Source of the DNA: OCS116 sp051531935
GTDB lineage: Bacteria; Pseudomonadota; Alphaproteobacteria; Rhizobiales; OSC116
Direction of reading: 5' to 3'
DNA: 64,000 bases
Assembly: GCA_051531935.1 (NCBI GenBank)
Contig: JAOPTR010000001.1
Coordinates: 310,001-374,000, forward strand
The position numbers were made by a program, and so were the translations under genes. Under the pieces are notes generated by a model, which ran no database searches, was not told the origin of the DNA, and saw only the letters and a list, made by a program, of their open reading frames with translations. Numbering within the stretch: position 1 is the first letter of the stretch; the number at the start of each line of letters is the position of its first letter. Below, in pieces: positions 8,295 through 17,343 of this stretch.

Positions 8295-9155
8295 TCTTTT
8301 TGTCAGGCTGTTTTTTTGGGCATTGGGCGGCCAAACGGCATGCACTGGCACAGGCTTCATTCTGCCCTTTGGTAATAAACTTACCAATTCACCAGTGTCG
8401 AGCCTATCACCAAACAAAAACGCAGGAGGGCTGGCAATCCCGAGTCCTTGACAAGCCATATGTTGAGCCGCCTCCACGTTATCAACCACAATGCTTGGCT
8501 TATATTCAAGCACATATTCCTCATCATTATCCAGCATAAAAATCTTATTCATGGGCCTTTGTGCAATGCCAATAAAGTCCCAATCTTCAAAGTCTTTTGG
8601 GTGCTTTATAGTCGCTAAATCCACGCCCCGCGTGGCAATATAATCTGGCGATGCCATTAAGATTGGCTCAAGCACATCAATTTTCTTCACCATCAATCGG
8701 CTGTCGGGCAAGTTACCAATTCTAATGGCCAAATCAATACCATCAGCAATGATATTCTGTTGAATGTCAGTAAATTGAATCTCCAAATCCACAGCAGGAT
8801 GGGCATGCTTGAAATCAGCAATTTTTGTCAAAAAATAACTATCCGAACATGTAGACGGCATGGTTATTTTTAACGCACCTACCAATTTCTCGCCCGAGCC
8901 CATCAATTTATCCATACCGCTATCCACGGCACTCATCATGTTTTTGGCAGATAAATAAAGCACCTCACCATCATGAGTAAGCGATAATTTGCGAGTCGAG
9001 CGATAAAGCAATGCCACCCCCAAATTATCTTCCAATTTTCGAACATGATGGCTCACCACAGAGGGCGCTAAATTCAGCCCAAGCGCAGCAGCTTTAAAAC
9101 TCCCTTTGTCTACCACAGTCGCAAAAATGGCCAGCGCCTTAAGATTATCAATCAT
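8271..9155 (-). CDS. LysR family transcriptional regulator, divergent from lysE-like gene
   Basis: A 294-residue LysR regulator. The helix-turn-helix covers residues about 4-60 (SFKAAALGLNLAPSVVSHHV), followed by an effector-binding domain with the pattern VDLEIQFTDIQQNIIADGIDLAIRIG, as in the CrgA/DmlR subgroup. It is divergent from the LysE-type exporter at 9248, which it probably controls. A small inverted repeat CAATT-N5-AATTG lies at 9161-9175, just upstream of its start. Its tail overlaps the neighbouring convergent LysR gene. Confidence 0.88.
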   Translation of the reverse strand: MIDNLKALAIFATVVDKGSFKAAALGLNLAPSVVSHHVRKLEDNLGVALLYRSTRKLSLTHDGEVLYLSAKNMMSAVDSGMDKLMGSGEKLVGALKITMPSTCSDSYFLTKIADFKHAHPAVDLEIQFTDIQQNIIADGIDLAIRIGNLPDSRLMVKKIDVLEPILMASPDYIATRGVDLATIKHPKDFEDWDFIGIAQRPMNKIFMLDNDEEYVLEYKPSIVVDNVEAAQHMACQGLGIASPPAFLFGDRLDTGELVSLLPKGRMKPVPVHAVWPPNAQKNSLTKRLVNFMLE

Positions 9156-9247
9156 TATATCAATTTTTCGAATTGTAAAATCTGATTATACTATATTTTA
9201 ATTATTGCGGTTTGCCAATATGCTTATAAAAAACAGAAAGCCCCCTT

Positions 9248-9847
9248 ATGCAGCTATACCTATCCATGGCAATATTCGCCTTTACAATGTCCATCTCCCC
9301 GGGTGCAGGCAATATTGTGGCACTCACAACAGGCGCCAATTACGGCTATTTAAAAAGCATCCCGTTTATTCTGGGTAACATTAGTGCCTTCATAATTTTA
9401 TTTTTAGGTATTAATTTAGGGTTTGGTGAGGCCAATTTACAAAACAACCTTATCATTCAAAGCATGGGCTATGGCGGTGCAACATTTCTAATCTATATTG
9501 GTTATAAAATCGCAACGTCAAAACCAAAAATAGATGTAAAGCAGCAAGAAAAACAAGGATTTTTCCAAGGCGCCATATTACAATGGCTCAACCCAAAATC
9601 GTGGATCGTCAGCATTGCATCTGTTTCGGCATTCTCACTCACAGGCCAAACTCAGCAAATCATTATTTTTGCCATTATCTTCTTTGTCATTACGGGGTTT
9701 TCGGTATCGGTTTGGGCATTTACGGGTAGCAAAATGATGCATCTCCTGCAAAACCCCAATCACCTCAACATTTTCAACCGCTTCATGGGCAGCTTGCTAA
9801 TGCTTATATCACTCTACCTAATTTATAACCTTGCGACAGGCAATTAA
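9248..9847 (+). CDS. LysE/RhtB family amino acid exporter
   Basis: A 199-residue inner-membrane protein with about six transmembrane helices and the family N-terminus, here FTMSISPGAGNIVALTTGA, followed later by LQWLNPKSWIVSIASVSAFS. LysE/RhtB proteins export amino acids or related metabolites; the substrate here cannot be told. A divergent LysR gene is the likely regulator. Its stop codon is shared with the convergent DUF1697 gene through the four bases TTAA. Confidence 0.88.
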   Translation: MQLYLSMAIFAFTMSISPGAGNIVALTTGANYGYLKSIPFILGNISAFIILFLGINLGFGEANLQNNLIIQSMGYGGATFLIYIGYKIATSKPKIDVKQQEKQGFFQGAILQWLNPKSWIVSIASVSAFSLTGQTQQIIIFAIIFFVITGFSVSVWAFTGSKMMHLLQNPNHLNIFNRFMGSLLMLISLYLIYNLATGN

Positions 9848-10374
9848 CCTGCAAGCTCAATTATTTTCTTCACGCTGCGTAAATTACGCGCTGTTGTCTG
9901 CACGCCCAATAACCTATCAACTTTAGCCGCCAATTTAGAGCGTCCAACCCCTGCAGGGCAGTGTAAATAAAATACTTTATCAGTTAAATTATAAGCATCA
10001 TCTTCAAGCTTTAATTCATCAATTTTGTCAAAATCAACATCTAAAGCAGGCCGCTCTAAAAAATAAAAAGATAAAAACTTCTCATCATCAAATGTCAAAA
10101 TTTGCGCATCCAAAGCCGCAGTAAGCTCGTTTTTTTCGAGCATAAATATAGGCGGTGCAAAACCATGGCTCACTTCAATAGCATCGCTCAGTTTTTGCCC
10201 AAGCGATGCTTTGTCAGTGCTATCACTCTCAAATGCCACATTGCCACTTTGTATATATGTGCGGGTATTTTCAAAACCCAAATCAGCACATATCAACTTA
10301 AGATCAGCCATTTTTAAAATGTTATTACCACCTACATTAATGGCACGTAATAACGCAATATATGTATGGCTCAT
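9844..10374 (-). CDS. DUF1697 domain protein
   Basis: A 176-residue cytoplasmic protein of the DUF1697 family, recognised by the N-terminal block YIALLRAINVGGNN and the following YIQSGNVAFES. The molecular function of the family is not established. Its ATG overlaps the stop of the ChaC gene by four bases (ATGA), so the two are translationally coupled and in one operon with tyrA and hisC. Confidence 0.88.
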   Translation of the reverse strand: MSHTYIALLRAINVGGNNILKMADLKLICADLGFENTRTYIQSGNVAFESDSTDKASLGQKLSDAIEVSHGFAPPIFMLEKNELTAALDAQILTFDDEKFLSFYFLERPALDVDFDKIDELKLEDDAYNLTDKVFYLHCPAGVGRSKLAAKVDRLLGVQTTARNLRSVKKIIELAG

Positions 10375-10919
10375 GTTTGGATTTCCCTCACCATCTCGCT
10401 TAATTTCGCAAGCTGTTCATCCCAAATCTCTAAACCAACCAATGTATCATGGCTGTTAAATAAATATTCGCAATTCGAACCCATTTTTCCAGATGCCCGT
10501 GCAATAATTTCAGCCTGATCCGCCATGCTCAACCCACCCGCATATTGGTCATGGCCTTGTGTCGCCACATAATGCACAGCCTTAATTGTGCCATGTCCCA
10601 TAATTTCAAGCGGGTGCAACACTTCAATATAAACATTGTTTATCATTTCACGATCGCGCAAATATGCCATCACTTCAGATTTATTTTCAGGCGCAATTCT
10701 AAATGCCATGCCGTAGGTTTCGCCACCCTCATCAAGCCCCAAAACCAACCCTGCACTTTCAGGCGTACCACGGTAAATGGTCGAGTAAATGCAAAAACTT
10801 CTATTATATCCAACACATTTTGCAGGGGCTTTTTCTATATATTCAAAACCAGGTCGCCACATTAGCGAGCCATAGCCAAATACCCACAAATCATCAATGT
10901 CAGTATAATCAATCAGCAT
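10371..10919 (-). CDS. ChaC-like gamma-glutamylcyclotransferase
   Basis: A ChaC-family enzyme that cleaves gamma-glutamyl groups, typically of glutathione, to 5-oxoproline. The N-terminal substrate loop DLWVFGYGSLMWRPGFEY and the segment SAGLVLGLDEGGETYG are family hallmarks. The frame is open from 10985, but I choose the ATG at 10919 (182 residues): it has GAGGGC at the right distance and begins just before the conserved domain. The longer form would overlap the prephenate dehydrogenase gene by 77 bases instead of 11. The position between tyrA and DUF1697 matches the order in Hyphomicrobiales genomes. Confidence 0.87.
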   Translation of the reverse strand: MLIDYTDIDDLWVFGYGSLMWRPGFEYIEKAPAKCVGYNRSFCIYSTIYRGTPESAGLVLGLDEGGETYGMAFRIAPENKSEVMAYLRDREMINNVYIEVLHPLEIMGHGTIKAVHYVATQGHDQYAGGLSMADQAEIIARASGKMGSNCEYLFNSHDTLVGLEIWDEQLAKLSEMVREIQT

Positions 10920-11859
10920 TATTGCCCTCATCGTCAGGGGCCTTATCACGTCCAAAGTTTGGTCTAGCGGTTTCTTGTCCCGCATCCACCAAGGCTTTTC
11001 TTATGTCGCGGGTGCGGTCAAAAACTTCATATAACGCATCGCCATCACCCCACCTAATAATCCGCTGCAAGGCAACCAAATCCTCAGTAAACCGCCCCAA
11101 CATCTCAAGCGTAGCTTCCTTATTATTCAAGAAAATATCACGCCACATAGTGGGGTTAGATGCCGCCAAACGGGTAAAATCTCTAAAACCACCAGCCGAA
11201 TATTTAATCACTTCACTCTGTGTCACTTCTTCAACATCAGCCGCAGTGCCAACAATATTATAAGCAATCAAATGCGGAATGTGCGATGTAATCGCCAACA
11301 CTTTATCATGATGAGCCGCGTCCATAATTTCAACATCACTACCGCAAGCCTCCCAAAAACTTCTCAGGTCTGCAAGCTTTGCTTCATCTACGCCTGCAAG
11401 CGGTGTCATCACTGTCCATCTTTTGTCAAACAAAGTCGCAAAACCCGCATCAGGGCCCGATTGTTCAGTACCCGCAATCGGATGGGCAGGTATAAAATGA
11501 ATGCCCATTTCAGGCTTAATCAAAGGCTCAATTTGGGCAATCACAGCGGCCTTCACCGAACCCACATCGCTCAATATAGCGCCTTGTTTCATAGCGTCTA
11601 AAAATGTCGCCGCCACCTCACCACTCACACCAACAGGCACAGCTAAAATCACAAGGTCAGCATTTTTCACCGCGTCTATAGCATCGTCATAAATCACATC
11701 ACAAAGTGTAATTTCGGCAGCGCGTTTGCGCACATCAGAGCTTGCATCAAAGCCATATAAATTTGTGGCAATGTCTCGCTGTTTTATCACCCGCGCGAGC
11801 GAGCTACCCAATAGGCCAAGGCCAATTATGGCTATCGTTTCAAATTTAAAATTTTTCAT
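10909..11859 (-). CDS. Prephenate/arogenate dehydrogenase (TyrA/TyrC type)
   Basis: A 316-residue NAD(P)-dependent oxidoreductase for tyrosine synthesis that oxidatively decarboxylates prephenate to 4-hydroxyphenylpyruvate, or arogenate to tyrosine. The Rossmann loop AIIGLGLLGSSLAR is at the N-terminus, PAHPIAGTEQSG lies in the active-site region, and VLAITSHIPHL carries the catalytic histidine. There is no fused chorismate mutase; that activity is encoded two genes upstream. It lies downstream of hisC in the same operon. Substrate preference cannot be decided from sequence alone. Confidence 0.92.
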   Translation of the reverse strand: MKNFKFETIAIIGLGLLGSSLARVIKQRDIATNLYGFDASSDVRKRAAEITLCDVIYDDAIDAVKNADLVILAVPVGVSGEVAATFLDAMKQGAILSDVGSVKAAVIAQIEPLIKPEMGIHFIPAHPIAGTEQSGPDAGFATLFDKRWTVMTPLAGVDEAKLADLRSFWEACGSDVEIMDAAHHDKVLAITSHIPHLIAYNIVGTAADVEEVTQSEVIKYSAGGFRDFTRLAASNPTMWRDIFLNNKEATLEMLGRFTEDLVALQRIIRWGDGDALYEVFDRTRDIRKALVDAGQETARPNFGRDKAPDDEGNNAD

Positions 11860-11880
11860 ATTTTTACAATTACTTTAGTG

Positions 11881-12981
11881 TCACTTTAAAAAGTCTTCAA
11901 GCAGTGACAGTACCAATTCATTCGCTTCATCACTTCCAATCGTATATCTCAACGCATTGGGAATATTGTAAGCCTCAAGTCTACGCAATACAACGCCACG
12001 AGAGCATAGATATCGGTCAGCTTCTTCAGCCGTTTTGCCAGTACCATCAAAATGTATAAGCATAAAATTAGCATGTGTTGGCGTAATCGTAATGCCCAAG
12101 CCGTTTAAACGTTGGTTAATCACACCCGCCCATCTTGTATTATGAGCAAGCGACATTTTCACAAATTCATCGGCTACAATAGCCGCTGCTCCCGCCACTT
12201 GTGCTGTCGCATTAACATTAAATGGCCCACGCACGCGGTTTAACGCTCCTGCGATAGACGTTGACATATAACCCCAACCCACGCGCAAAGCCGCAAGCCC
12301 ATATAATTTCGAAAATGTACGGGTCATAATTACGTTTTCATTGTCTTCCACCAAATCAACGCCTGCATTATAGTCATCTTCCAAGCAAAACTCGGCATAG
12401 GCGCTATCCACAACCAGTACAATGTCAGAGCGCAAACCCTTGTGTAAACGGTTCAATTCAGCAGCATTAATATAAGTACCAGTAGGGTTGCCTGGGTTGG
12501 CCAAAAATACAACTTTGGTTTTGTCAGTTACACATGCCAACATGTTGTCTACATCAACGGTAAAATCAATTTCATCTGCCACAACCACTTTGCCGCCATT
12601 GGCTTGGATTACATTTTTATAAACCAAAAACCCAAATTCACTGATAACCGCTTCATCACCTTCGCCAATATAGCAATTGGCAATCAGTGTCAGCAATTCA
12701 TCAGATCCGTTGCTGCAAATTAGTTTATCCGCATCAAGCCCGTGTTTTTTGGCAATCGCATCACGCAAAACGGTCGATCCTGCATCAGGATATTCATGAA
12801 TGTTGTTGGCTAAATTCACCACCGCGTCACGCGCTTCTTGTGGGGCACCATGTGGTGTTTCATTAGACGCAAGATGATATAGTTTTTCAACACCTTCAAA
12901 TTGTCCACCGCCTGCTTTATAGGCGTTAATGTCCATAATTCCTGCTTTAGGAACAGGTGCTTTGTCTAAATCACTCATCAT
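11881..12981 (-). CDS. hisC: Histidinol-phosphate/aromatic aminotransferase
   Basis: A fold-type I PLP aminotransferase of about 366 residues in the HisC family. Substrate binding begins at LASNETPHGAPQEAR, the PLP contacts include FLANPGNPTGTY, and the PLP lysine is in TRTFSKLYGLAALRVGW. HisC makes histidinol phosphate from imidazole acetol phosphate; members in this position often also transaminate aromatic keto acids. The setting between chorismate mutase and prephenate dehydrogenase argues for a role in phenylalanine/tyrosine synthesis. The start is one of two adjacent ATGs (12981 or 12978), after GAGTGAAG. Confidence 0.9.
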   Translation of the reverse strand: MMSDLDKAPVPKAGIMDINAYKAGGGQFEGVEKLYHLASNETPHGAPQEARDAVVNLANNIHEYPDAGSTVLRDAIAKKHGLDADKLICSNGSDELLTLIANCYIGEGDEAVISEFGFLVYKNVIQANGGKVVVADEIDFTVDVDNMLACVTDKTKVVFLANPGNPTGTYINAAELNRLHKGLRSDIVLVVDSAYAEFCLEDDYNAGVDLVEDNENVIMTRTFSKLYGLAALRVGWGYMSTSIAGALNRVRGPFNVNATAQVAGAAAIVADEFVKMSLAHNTRWAGVINQRLNGLGITITPTHANFMLIHFDGTGKTAEEADRYLCSRGVVLRRLEAYNIPNALRYTIGSDEANELVLSLLEDFLK

Positions 12982-13004
12982 CTTCACTCAATCACTAAAA
13001 TTGC

Positions 13005-13811
13005 TTATACCTTGCCATAAATGCCAAGGAATTCCACCACAATATCATTTTCTACAAATATTTTTGTTATGCTTCGCCAATAGTCACTTTCCAAATTGGC
13101 AAATGCTTTTACCACACAGTAACAAGTATTTTGGTAGGTAATTTGTTCGACGACTTCAAATCCCGCTTCTCCAAGCAATTCCAAAGCACGGCTTTCCGAT
13201 ACCTTAACTGAAACCACGGTAAAATCATTCGCAACCGTTTTAAGAGGTGCATGACCAAGCACAAACATGTCGGGCAGCTCAAGCCCGTAAGCTTGTCCAT
13301 CATCCCAAAATGGCAAACGCGCAAAAATATGGCACCCCTGCCCCACTATCTCAGAAAACTTGTTTAAGCTTTCAGCATCTGCAGGCAGTAATACAATGTC
13401 ACTAGTCGGTGCAGCTATCCGCGCCAACATTTCGGCCACAGTATCGCATTCCACAATTTCAATCACCGTGCCATAAAAATAGCGCGCTGTATCGCGGTGC
13501 AGTGGCTCACCTTTTAAAACATATACTTTAAAGGGGCATTGCAAATGGCTAAAGGTGGCAATCATTTCTCTAAACATGCGCTGTAGGCTGGCCAATGGCA
13601 AACAACCGTTATGGTTGGCACTAAATCGCCTAAACATTTCAATCTCGCGGTCGGCATGCATGGCGTTTACAATCGGGCCTTCTGCGGCTTTGGCATTTTG
13701 CACATTTTGCACCAATTCAGCACGCGACATTAAAAGCTGATGAATTTCACCATCAATGGCATCAATCTTTTTACGCGTTTCGGGCAATGATATTGCGTTT
13801 TTTTCGGTCAT
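13005..13811 (-). CDS. Chorismate mutase (AroQ type) with C-terminal extension
   Basis: The first 90 or so residues form an AroQ chorismate mutase helical domain (RKKIDAIDGEIHQLLMSRAEL, then ADREIEMFRRF), which rearranges chorismate to prephenate. The remaining 170 residues are a second alpha/beta domain of the type seen in alphaproteobacterial chorismate mutases, probably regulatory, without recognisable catalytic residues. It heads the operon with hisC, prephenate dehydrogenase, ChaC and DUF1697, supplying prephenate to the dehydrogenase. It is divergent from metX. Confidence 0.88.
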   Translation of the reverse strand: MTEKNAISLPETRKKIDAIDGEIHQLLMSRAELVQNVQNAKAAEGPIVNAMHADREIEMFRRFSANHNGCLPLASLQRMFREMIATFSHLQCPFKVYVLKGEPLHRDTARYFYGTVIEIVECDTVAEMLARIAAPTSDIVLLPADAESLNKFSEIVGQGCHIFARLPFWDDGQAYGLELPDMFVLGHAPLKTVANDFTVVSVKVSESRALELLGEAGFEVVEQITYQNTCYCVVKAFANLESDYWRSITKIFVENDIVVEFLGIYGKV

Positions 13812-13988
13812 AAAGGCAGTATTTTCTATTTTCAGCTCAATCTATAACAATTTTTATCACTTTCAAAACTTAACCGCAACAATATATGCTTAAATAAAAC
13901 TTATATATATCATAAAAAATTTTGAATTTTAATCATGGCATAGTAAAGCTATGGTAGTAAAAATAATAACAACATAGCCAGTTAGATT

Positions 13989-15125
13989 ATGAACCTAGTT
14001 TCAGACATTTTCATCTCCACCCAACCCCTTAAGTTGGATTGCGGATCTGCGCTAAATTTCCAACTTTCATACGATACATATGGCACATTAAATGCCGATA
14101 AAAGCAACGCCGTTTTGGTTTGCCACGCCCTAACTGGCGATCAATATGTAGCCTCCACCAACCCCATAACCAACAAAGATGGCTGGTGGTCAAACATGGT
14201 CGGTGCGGGCAAACCCATCGACACCGATAAATATTTCGTCATTTGCGCCAATGTTTTGGGCGGCTGCTTAGGCTCTACTGGCCCCGCATCCATAAACCCC
14301 GAAACAGGCAAAATCTACGGATTAACTTTCCCCATCATCACCATTTCCGATATGGTGCGCGCCCAAACCCACCTGATCGACCATTTCGGCATCGAAAAAC
14401 TATTTTCTGTCATTGGCGGCTCTATGGGCGGCATGTTGGTGCTCGATTGGGCGGCAAATTACAAACATCGCCTACTCAGTGCCATTCCCATCGCCACAGG
14501 TTCTCACCATTCGTCGCAAAACATTGCCTTTCACGAGGTCGGCAGACAAGCCGTCATGGCCGATCCAAAATGGCATGGTGGCAATTATCACGAACATGAT
14601 GAGCAACCCACAAAGGGTCTTGCCGTGGCGCGTATGGCCGCGCACATCACATATATGTCCGATAAAAGCCTGCAAAATAAATTTGGCCGCAATTTGCAAG
14701 ATCGCGATGCAGTCAGCTTTGGCTTTGATGCCGATTTCCAAATTGAGAGTTATTTGCGCCACCAAGGCATGAGTTTTGTCGATCGCTTCGATGCCAATAG
14801 CTACCTCTACCTCACACGCGCGATGGATTATTTCGACCTTGCTGCACAGTTTGATAACAGCCTCATGAACGCGTTCGCCAAAACCGACATACGTTTTTGC
14901 CTCATTTCATTCACTACCGATTGGTTATTCCCACCAGCCGAAAGTAAAGTCATCGCCCAAGCCCTAAACCGCATGGCTGCCAATGTATCCTATGTCGAGA
15001 TTGATTCTCCAAGCGGCCATGATGCATTTTTATTGCGCGAAACCGAAATGTTCAATGCCGTGTCAGGTTTTCTAAACTCAACCGACCAAAAACATAATAT
15101 CAGCCATCAAGGAGCCACATCATGA
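13989..15125 (+). CDS. metX: Homoserine O-acyltransferase (MetX)
   Basis: A 378-residue alpha/beta hydrolase that acylates homoserine in the first committed step of methionine synthesis. The nucleophile elbow is VIGGSMGGMLVLDWA, the catalytic Asp is in FTTDWLFPP and the His in SPSGHDAFLL. The family block LVCHALTGDQY is near residue 43. Acetyl versus succinyl donor specificity cannot be assigned safely. metW overlaps by four bases (ATGA), giving the usual metXW pair. I looked for a SAM riboswitch in the 177-base leader region and saw none I could support. Confidence 0.93.
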   Translation: MNLVSDIFISTQPLKLDCGSALNFQLSYDTYGTLNADKSNAVLVCHALTGDQYVASTNPITNKDGWWSNMVGAGKPIDTDKYFVICANVLGGCLGSTGPASINPETGKIYGLTFPIITISDMVRAQTHLIDHFGIEKLFSVIGGSMGGMLVLDWAANYKHRLLSAIPIATGSHHSSQNIAFHEVGRQAVMADPKWHGGNYHEHDEQPTKGLAVARMAAHITYMSDKSLQNKFGRNLQDRDAVSFGFDADFQIESYLRHQGMSFVDRFDANSYLYLTRAMDYFDLAAQFDNSLMNAFAKTDIRFCLISFTTDWLFPPAESKVIAQALNRMAANVSYVEIDSPSGHDAFLLRETEMFNAVSGFLNSTDQKHNISHQGATS

Positions 15126-15736
15126 ACCATGATTCCCAACGCTTCGATCTGGTTTTACTTGCCGATATGATCGCCCCCAACAGCCGCGTATTGGATATTG
15201 GCTGCGGCGACGGCACATTGTTAAAACTACTGACAAAAAACAAAAATATTGATGCCCGTGGCTTGGAACTCGATCAAGCAGATGTCAACACCTGCGTGGC
15301 TCAGGGCCTATCAGTTATGCAAGGCAATGCCGATATAGATTTGGCATATTATCCAGATAATGCGTTCGATTATGTCATTCTCAGCAAAACCATTCAAGCC
15401 ACCCAACGGCCAGATTTGGTGGTGCAAGAAATGTTGCGCATTGGCAAACATGCCATCGTATCATTTCCAAACTTTGGCCAGTGGCGGGTCATTGCGTCAT
15501 TAGCCTTTAAAAGCCAAATGCCTGTCACTAAAAATCTAGATTATTCATGGTACGAAACACCCAATGTCCATTTTTGCACCATTAAAGATTTTTCAAATCT
15601 CTGTGAGGACTTGGATATAAAGATAGTCGAAACCAAAATCTTGAACAAAGCCAGCCAAAAGTTAAAACTACCAAAATGGCTAGGCCTTAACAATTTATTT
15701 GGCGATCAAGCCATTTTCTTACTCACCAAAAACTAG
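15122..15736 (+). CDS. metW: MetW, methionine biosynthesis partner of MetX
   Basis: A 204-residue protein with a class I SAM-methyltransferase fold (VLDIGCGDGTLLKLL, then FDYVILSKTIQATQRPD). The FPNFGQWRVIASLAFKSQMP block is diagnostic for MetW. MetW is known to act with MetX, stimulating homoserine O-acyltransferase activity rather than having an established methylation target. It is translationally coupled to metX, and its stop codon shares CTAG with the convergent methyltransferase gene. Confidence 0.93.
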   Translation: MNHDSQRFDLVLLADMIAPNSRVLDIGCGDGTLLKLLTKNKNIDARGLELDQADVNTCVAQGLSVMQGNADIDLAYYPDNAFDYVILSKTIQATQRPDLVVQEMLRIGKHAIVSFPNFGQWRVIASLAFKSQMPVTKNLDYSWYETPNVHFCTIKDFSNLCEDLDIKIVETKILNKASQKLKLPKWLGLNNLFGDQAIFLLTKN

Positions 15737-16494
15737 CAATCATAGTCGTTCCAGCCGTATTGTTCGCGGCTATGGCTATTAAAATCGCGTCTATTCACAA
15801 TAATGTCTTTAAGCTGCTTTTTGCGCAACCCCTGCATCGGTGGCAACGCATAAACTTGTTTGGTGGCTTCAATAATGGTCACGCCGCCAAGCCCCGCACG
15901 CGCCCATAGGCCAAATTTTTCAAATGCCGAGGCCGATTTTAAAATATAATCGCGCTTGGTCGGTGGGATGTATAATGCACCAGACCAACCAATTGGCAAA
16001 AACATATTGTCTTTTAACAATTGCAGCATTTGAGTTTGGCTAAACGGCCTACCATGCCCAAATGGTGTTTTGTCCATCCGCGCCCATATGCCCGATCTAT
16101 TAGGCACCACAAATATCGCACGGCCATCTGGTTTTAATACCCGCCAAATTTCACGCAAATAATCACGTGGCCGATAGCTCATCTCAAGCCCATGTACAAT
16201 TAAAATGCGGTCAATGCTGCTGTCTTCTAGTGGCAAGGTCGCACTGTCAGTCAATGCCACACAGTTTTTTTCGTGGTCAGGCCAACGCATCACACCTTGA
16301 CGCGCAGGCATAAATGCAAATGTAGATGCCGCTTCATCTTTAAAAGGCTGTAAATAAGGCGTTGCAAAACCCAAACCAAGCATATTATAGCCGGTTAAAT
16401 CTGGCCATCTTTCGCCAATAGATTTGGTGATCAAACGTCGTGCCACCTCACCCAATTCTTGACTATAAAAATCTTGCAGATCCACAATGTCCAT
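15733..16494 (-). CDS. Class I SAM-dependent methyltransferase domain protein
   Basis: A 253-residue protein with a methyltransferase-11-like core. The glycine-rich loop is weakly preserved as YNMLGLGFATPY, and the core continues through SSIDRILIVHGLEMSYRPRD and IWRVLKPDGRAIFVVPN, typical of the fold. The substrate is unknown. It is divergent from gloB, an arrangement common in Hyphomicrobiales. Its end overlaps metW by four bases in convergent orientation. Confidence 0.82.
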   Translation of the reverse strand: MDIVDLQDFYSQELGEVARRLITKSIGERWPDLTGYNMLGLGFATPYLQPFKDEAASTFAFMPARQGVMRWPDHEKNCVALTDSATLPLEDSSIDRILIVHGLEMSYRPRDYLREIWRVLKPDGRAIFVVPNRSGIWARMDKTPFGHGRPFSQTQMLQLLKDNMFLPIGWSGALYIPPTKRDYILKSASAFEKFGLWARAGLGGVTIIEATKQVYALPPMQGLRKKQLKDIIVNRRDFNSHSREQYGWNDYDC

Positions 16495-16581
16495 GAAACG
16501 CCCTTATAATTTTGTTTCAGCCTTTAACATAGTTCAAATATAGTTATAATTATATTAAATTAAACAGTGAGAGCCAAAAAC

Positions 16582-17343
16582 ATGCAAATCATTCAAATCC
16601 CTTGTTTGTCAGATAATTACGCCATTCTAGTACATGACGATCAATCGGGACAAACCATTTTGTTTGATGCCCCCGAGCATGATGCCATTGCCAATGTGCT
16701 AGATGCCAAAGGTTGGTCACTAGATCACATACTCATCACCCATTATCATTTTGATCACATTCAAGGCGCTAAAAGCCTAAAAGCCAAATATGGCAGCACA
16801 GTCTACGGCCCCAAAATCAACAGTCACGAATTGGATTGTTTGGACAATCCAATAGATGAAAGCATGCCGCTTCATTTGTTAGGTATGGACATTAAAATCT
16901 TCGACACGCCTGGCCATAAAAGCGATCATATCTGTTTTTACATTGCCGATCTAAAAATCGCCATTGTCGCAGATGTTATTTTCTCATTGGGTTGTGGCCG
17001 TGTTTTGGATGGCAGTTCCCACCAACTATACGCATCAGTTGAAAAACTCAAAGCATTACCTGCCGATACCTTGCTCTATTGTGGGCACGAATATACCACA
17101 GCAAACGGCCAGTTTGCCCTCAGTATCGAACCGAATAACATCGCTCTACAAGCCCGTATGGTCGAGGTTGGTAAATTACGCATCGACAGAAAACCATCTC
17201 TACCCATATTATTAGCCAATGAATTGCAAACGAACCCCTTCTTGCGGTTAGATAGCGCCGAAATCAGGCAAAACCTAAATCTAAACACCGCAAGTGATGA
17301 GGACGTATTCGTTGAGCTTCGCGCTAAAAAAGATGTTTTCTAG
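16582..17343 (+). CDS. gloB: Hydroxyacylglutathione hydrolase (glyoxalase II)
   Basis: A metallo-beta-lactamase fold enzyme of 253 residues that hydrolyses S-lactoylglutathione to lactate and glutathione. The zinc motif is ILITHYHFDHIQGA, further metal ligands are in FDTPGHKSDHICFY and VADVIFSLGCGR, and the C-terminal CGHEYTTANGQFAL block is specific to GloB. I start at the ATG at 16582, preceded by GTGAGAG, rather than the upstream in-frame GTG. It would act after a glyoxalase I such as the gene at 6460. Its stop is shared through CTAG with the convergent DMT gene. Confidence 0.94.
   Translation: MQIIQIPCLSDNYAILVHDDQSGQTILFDAPEHDAIANVLDAKGWSLDHILITHYHFDHIQGAKSLKAKYGSTVYGPKINSHELDCLDNPIDESMPLHLLGMDIKIFDTPGHKSDHICFYIADLKIAIVADVIFSLGCGRVLDGSSHQLYASVEKLKALPADTLLYCGHEYTTANGQFALSIEPNNIALQARMVEVGKLRIDRKPSLPILLANELQTNPFLRLDSAEIRQNLNLNTASDEDVFVELRAKKDVF

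Noticed and set aside
10703..11263. Long plus-strand open frame opposite ChaC and prephenate dehydrogenase
   Set aside because: Both opposite-strand genes are clear family members. The frame has no recognisable domain or ribosome-binding site and is a shadow.
13812..13988. Possible SAM riboswitch upstream of metX
   Set aside because: The region has a small CATAG/CTATG hairpin, but I could not match the conserved loop and pseudoknot of SAM-II or SAM-V. A covariance-model search would decide.
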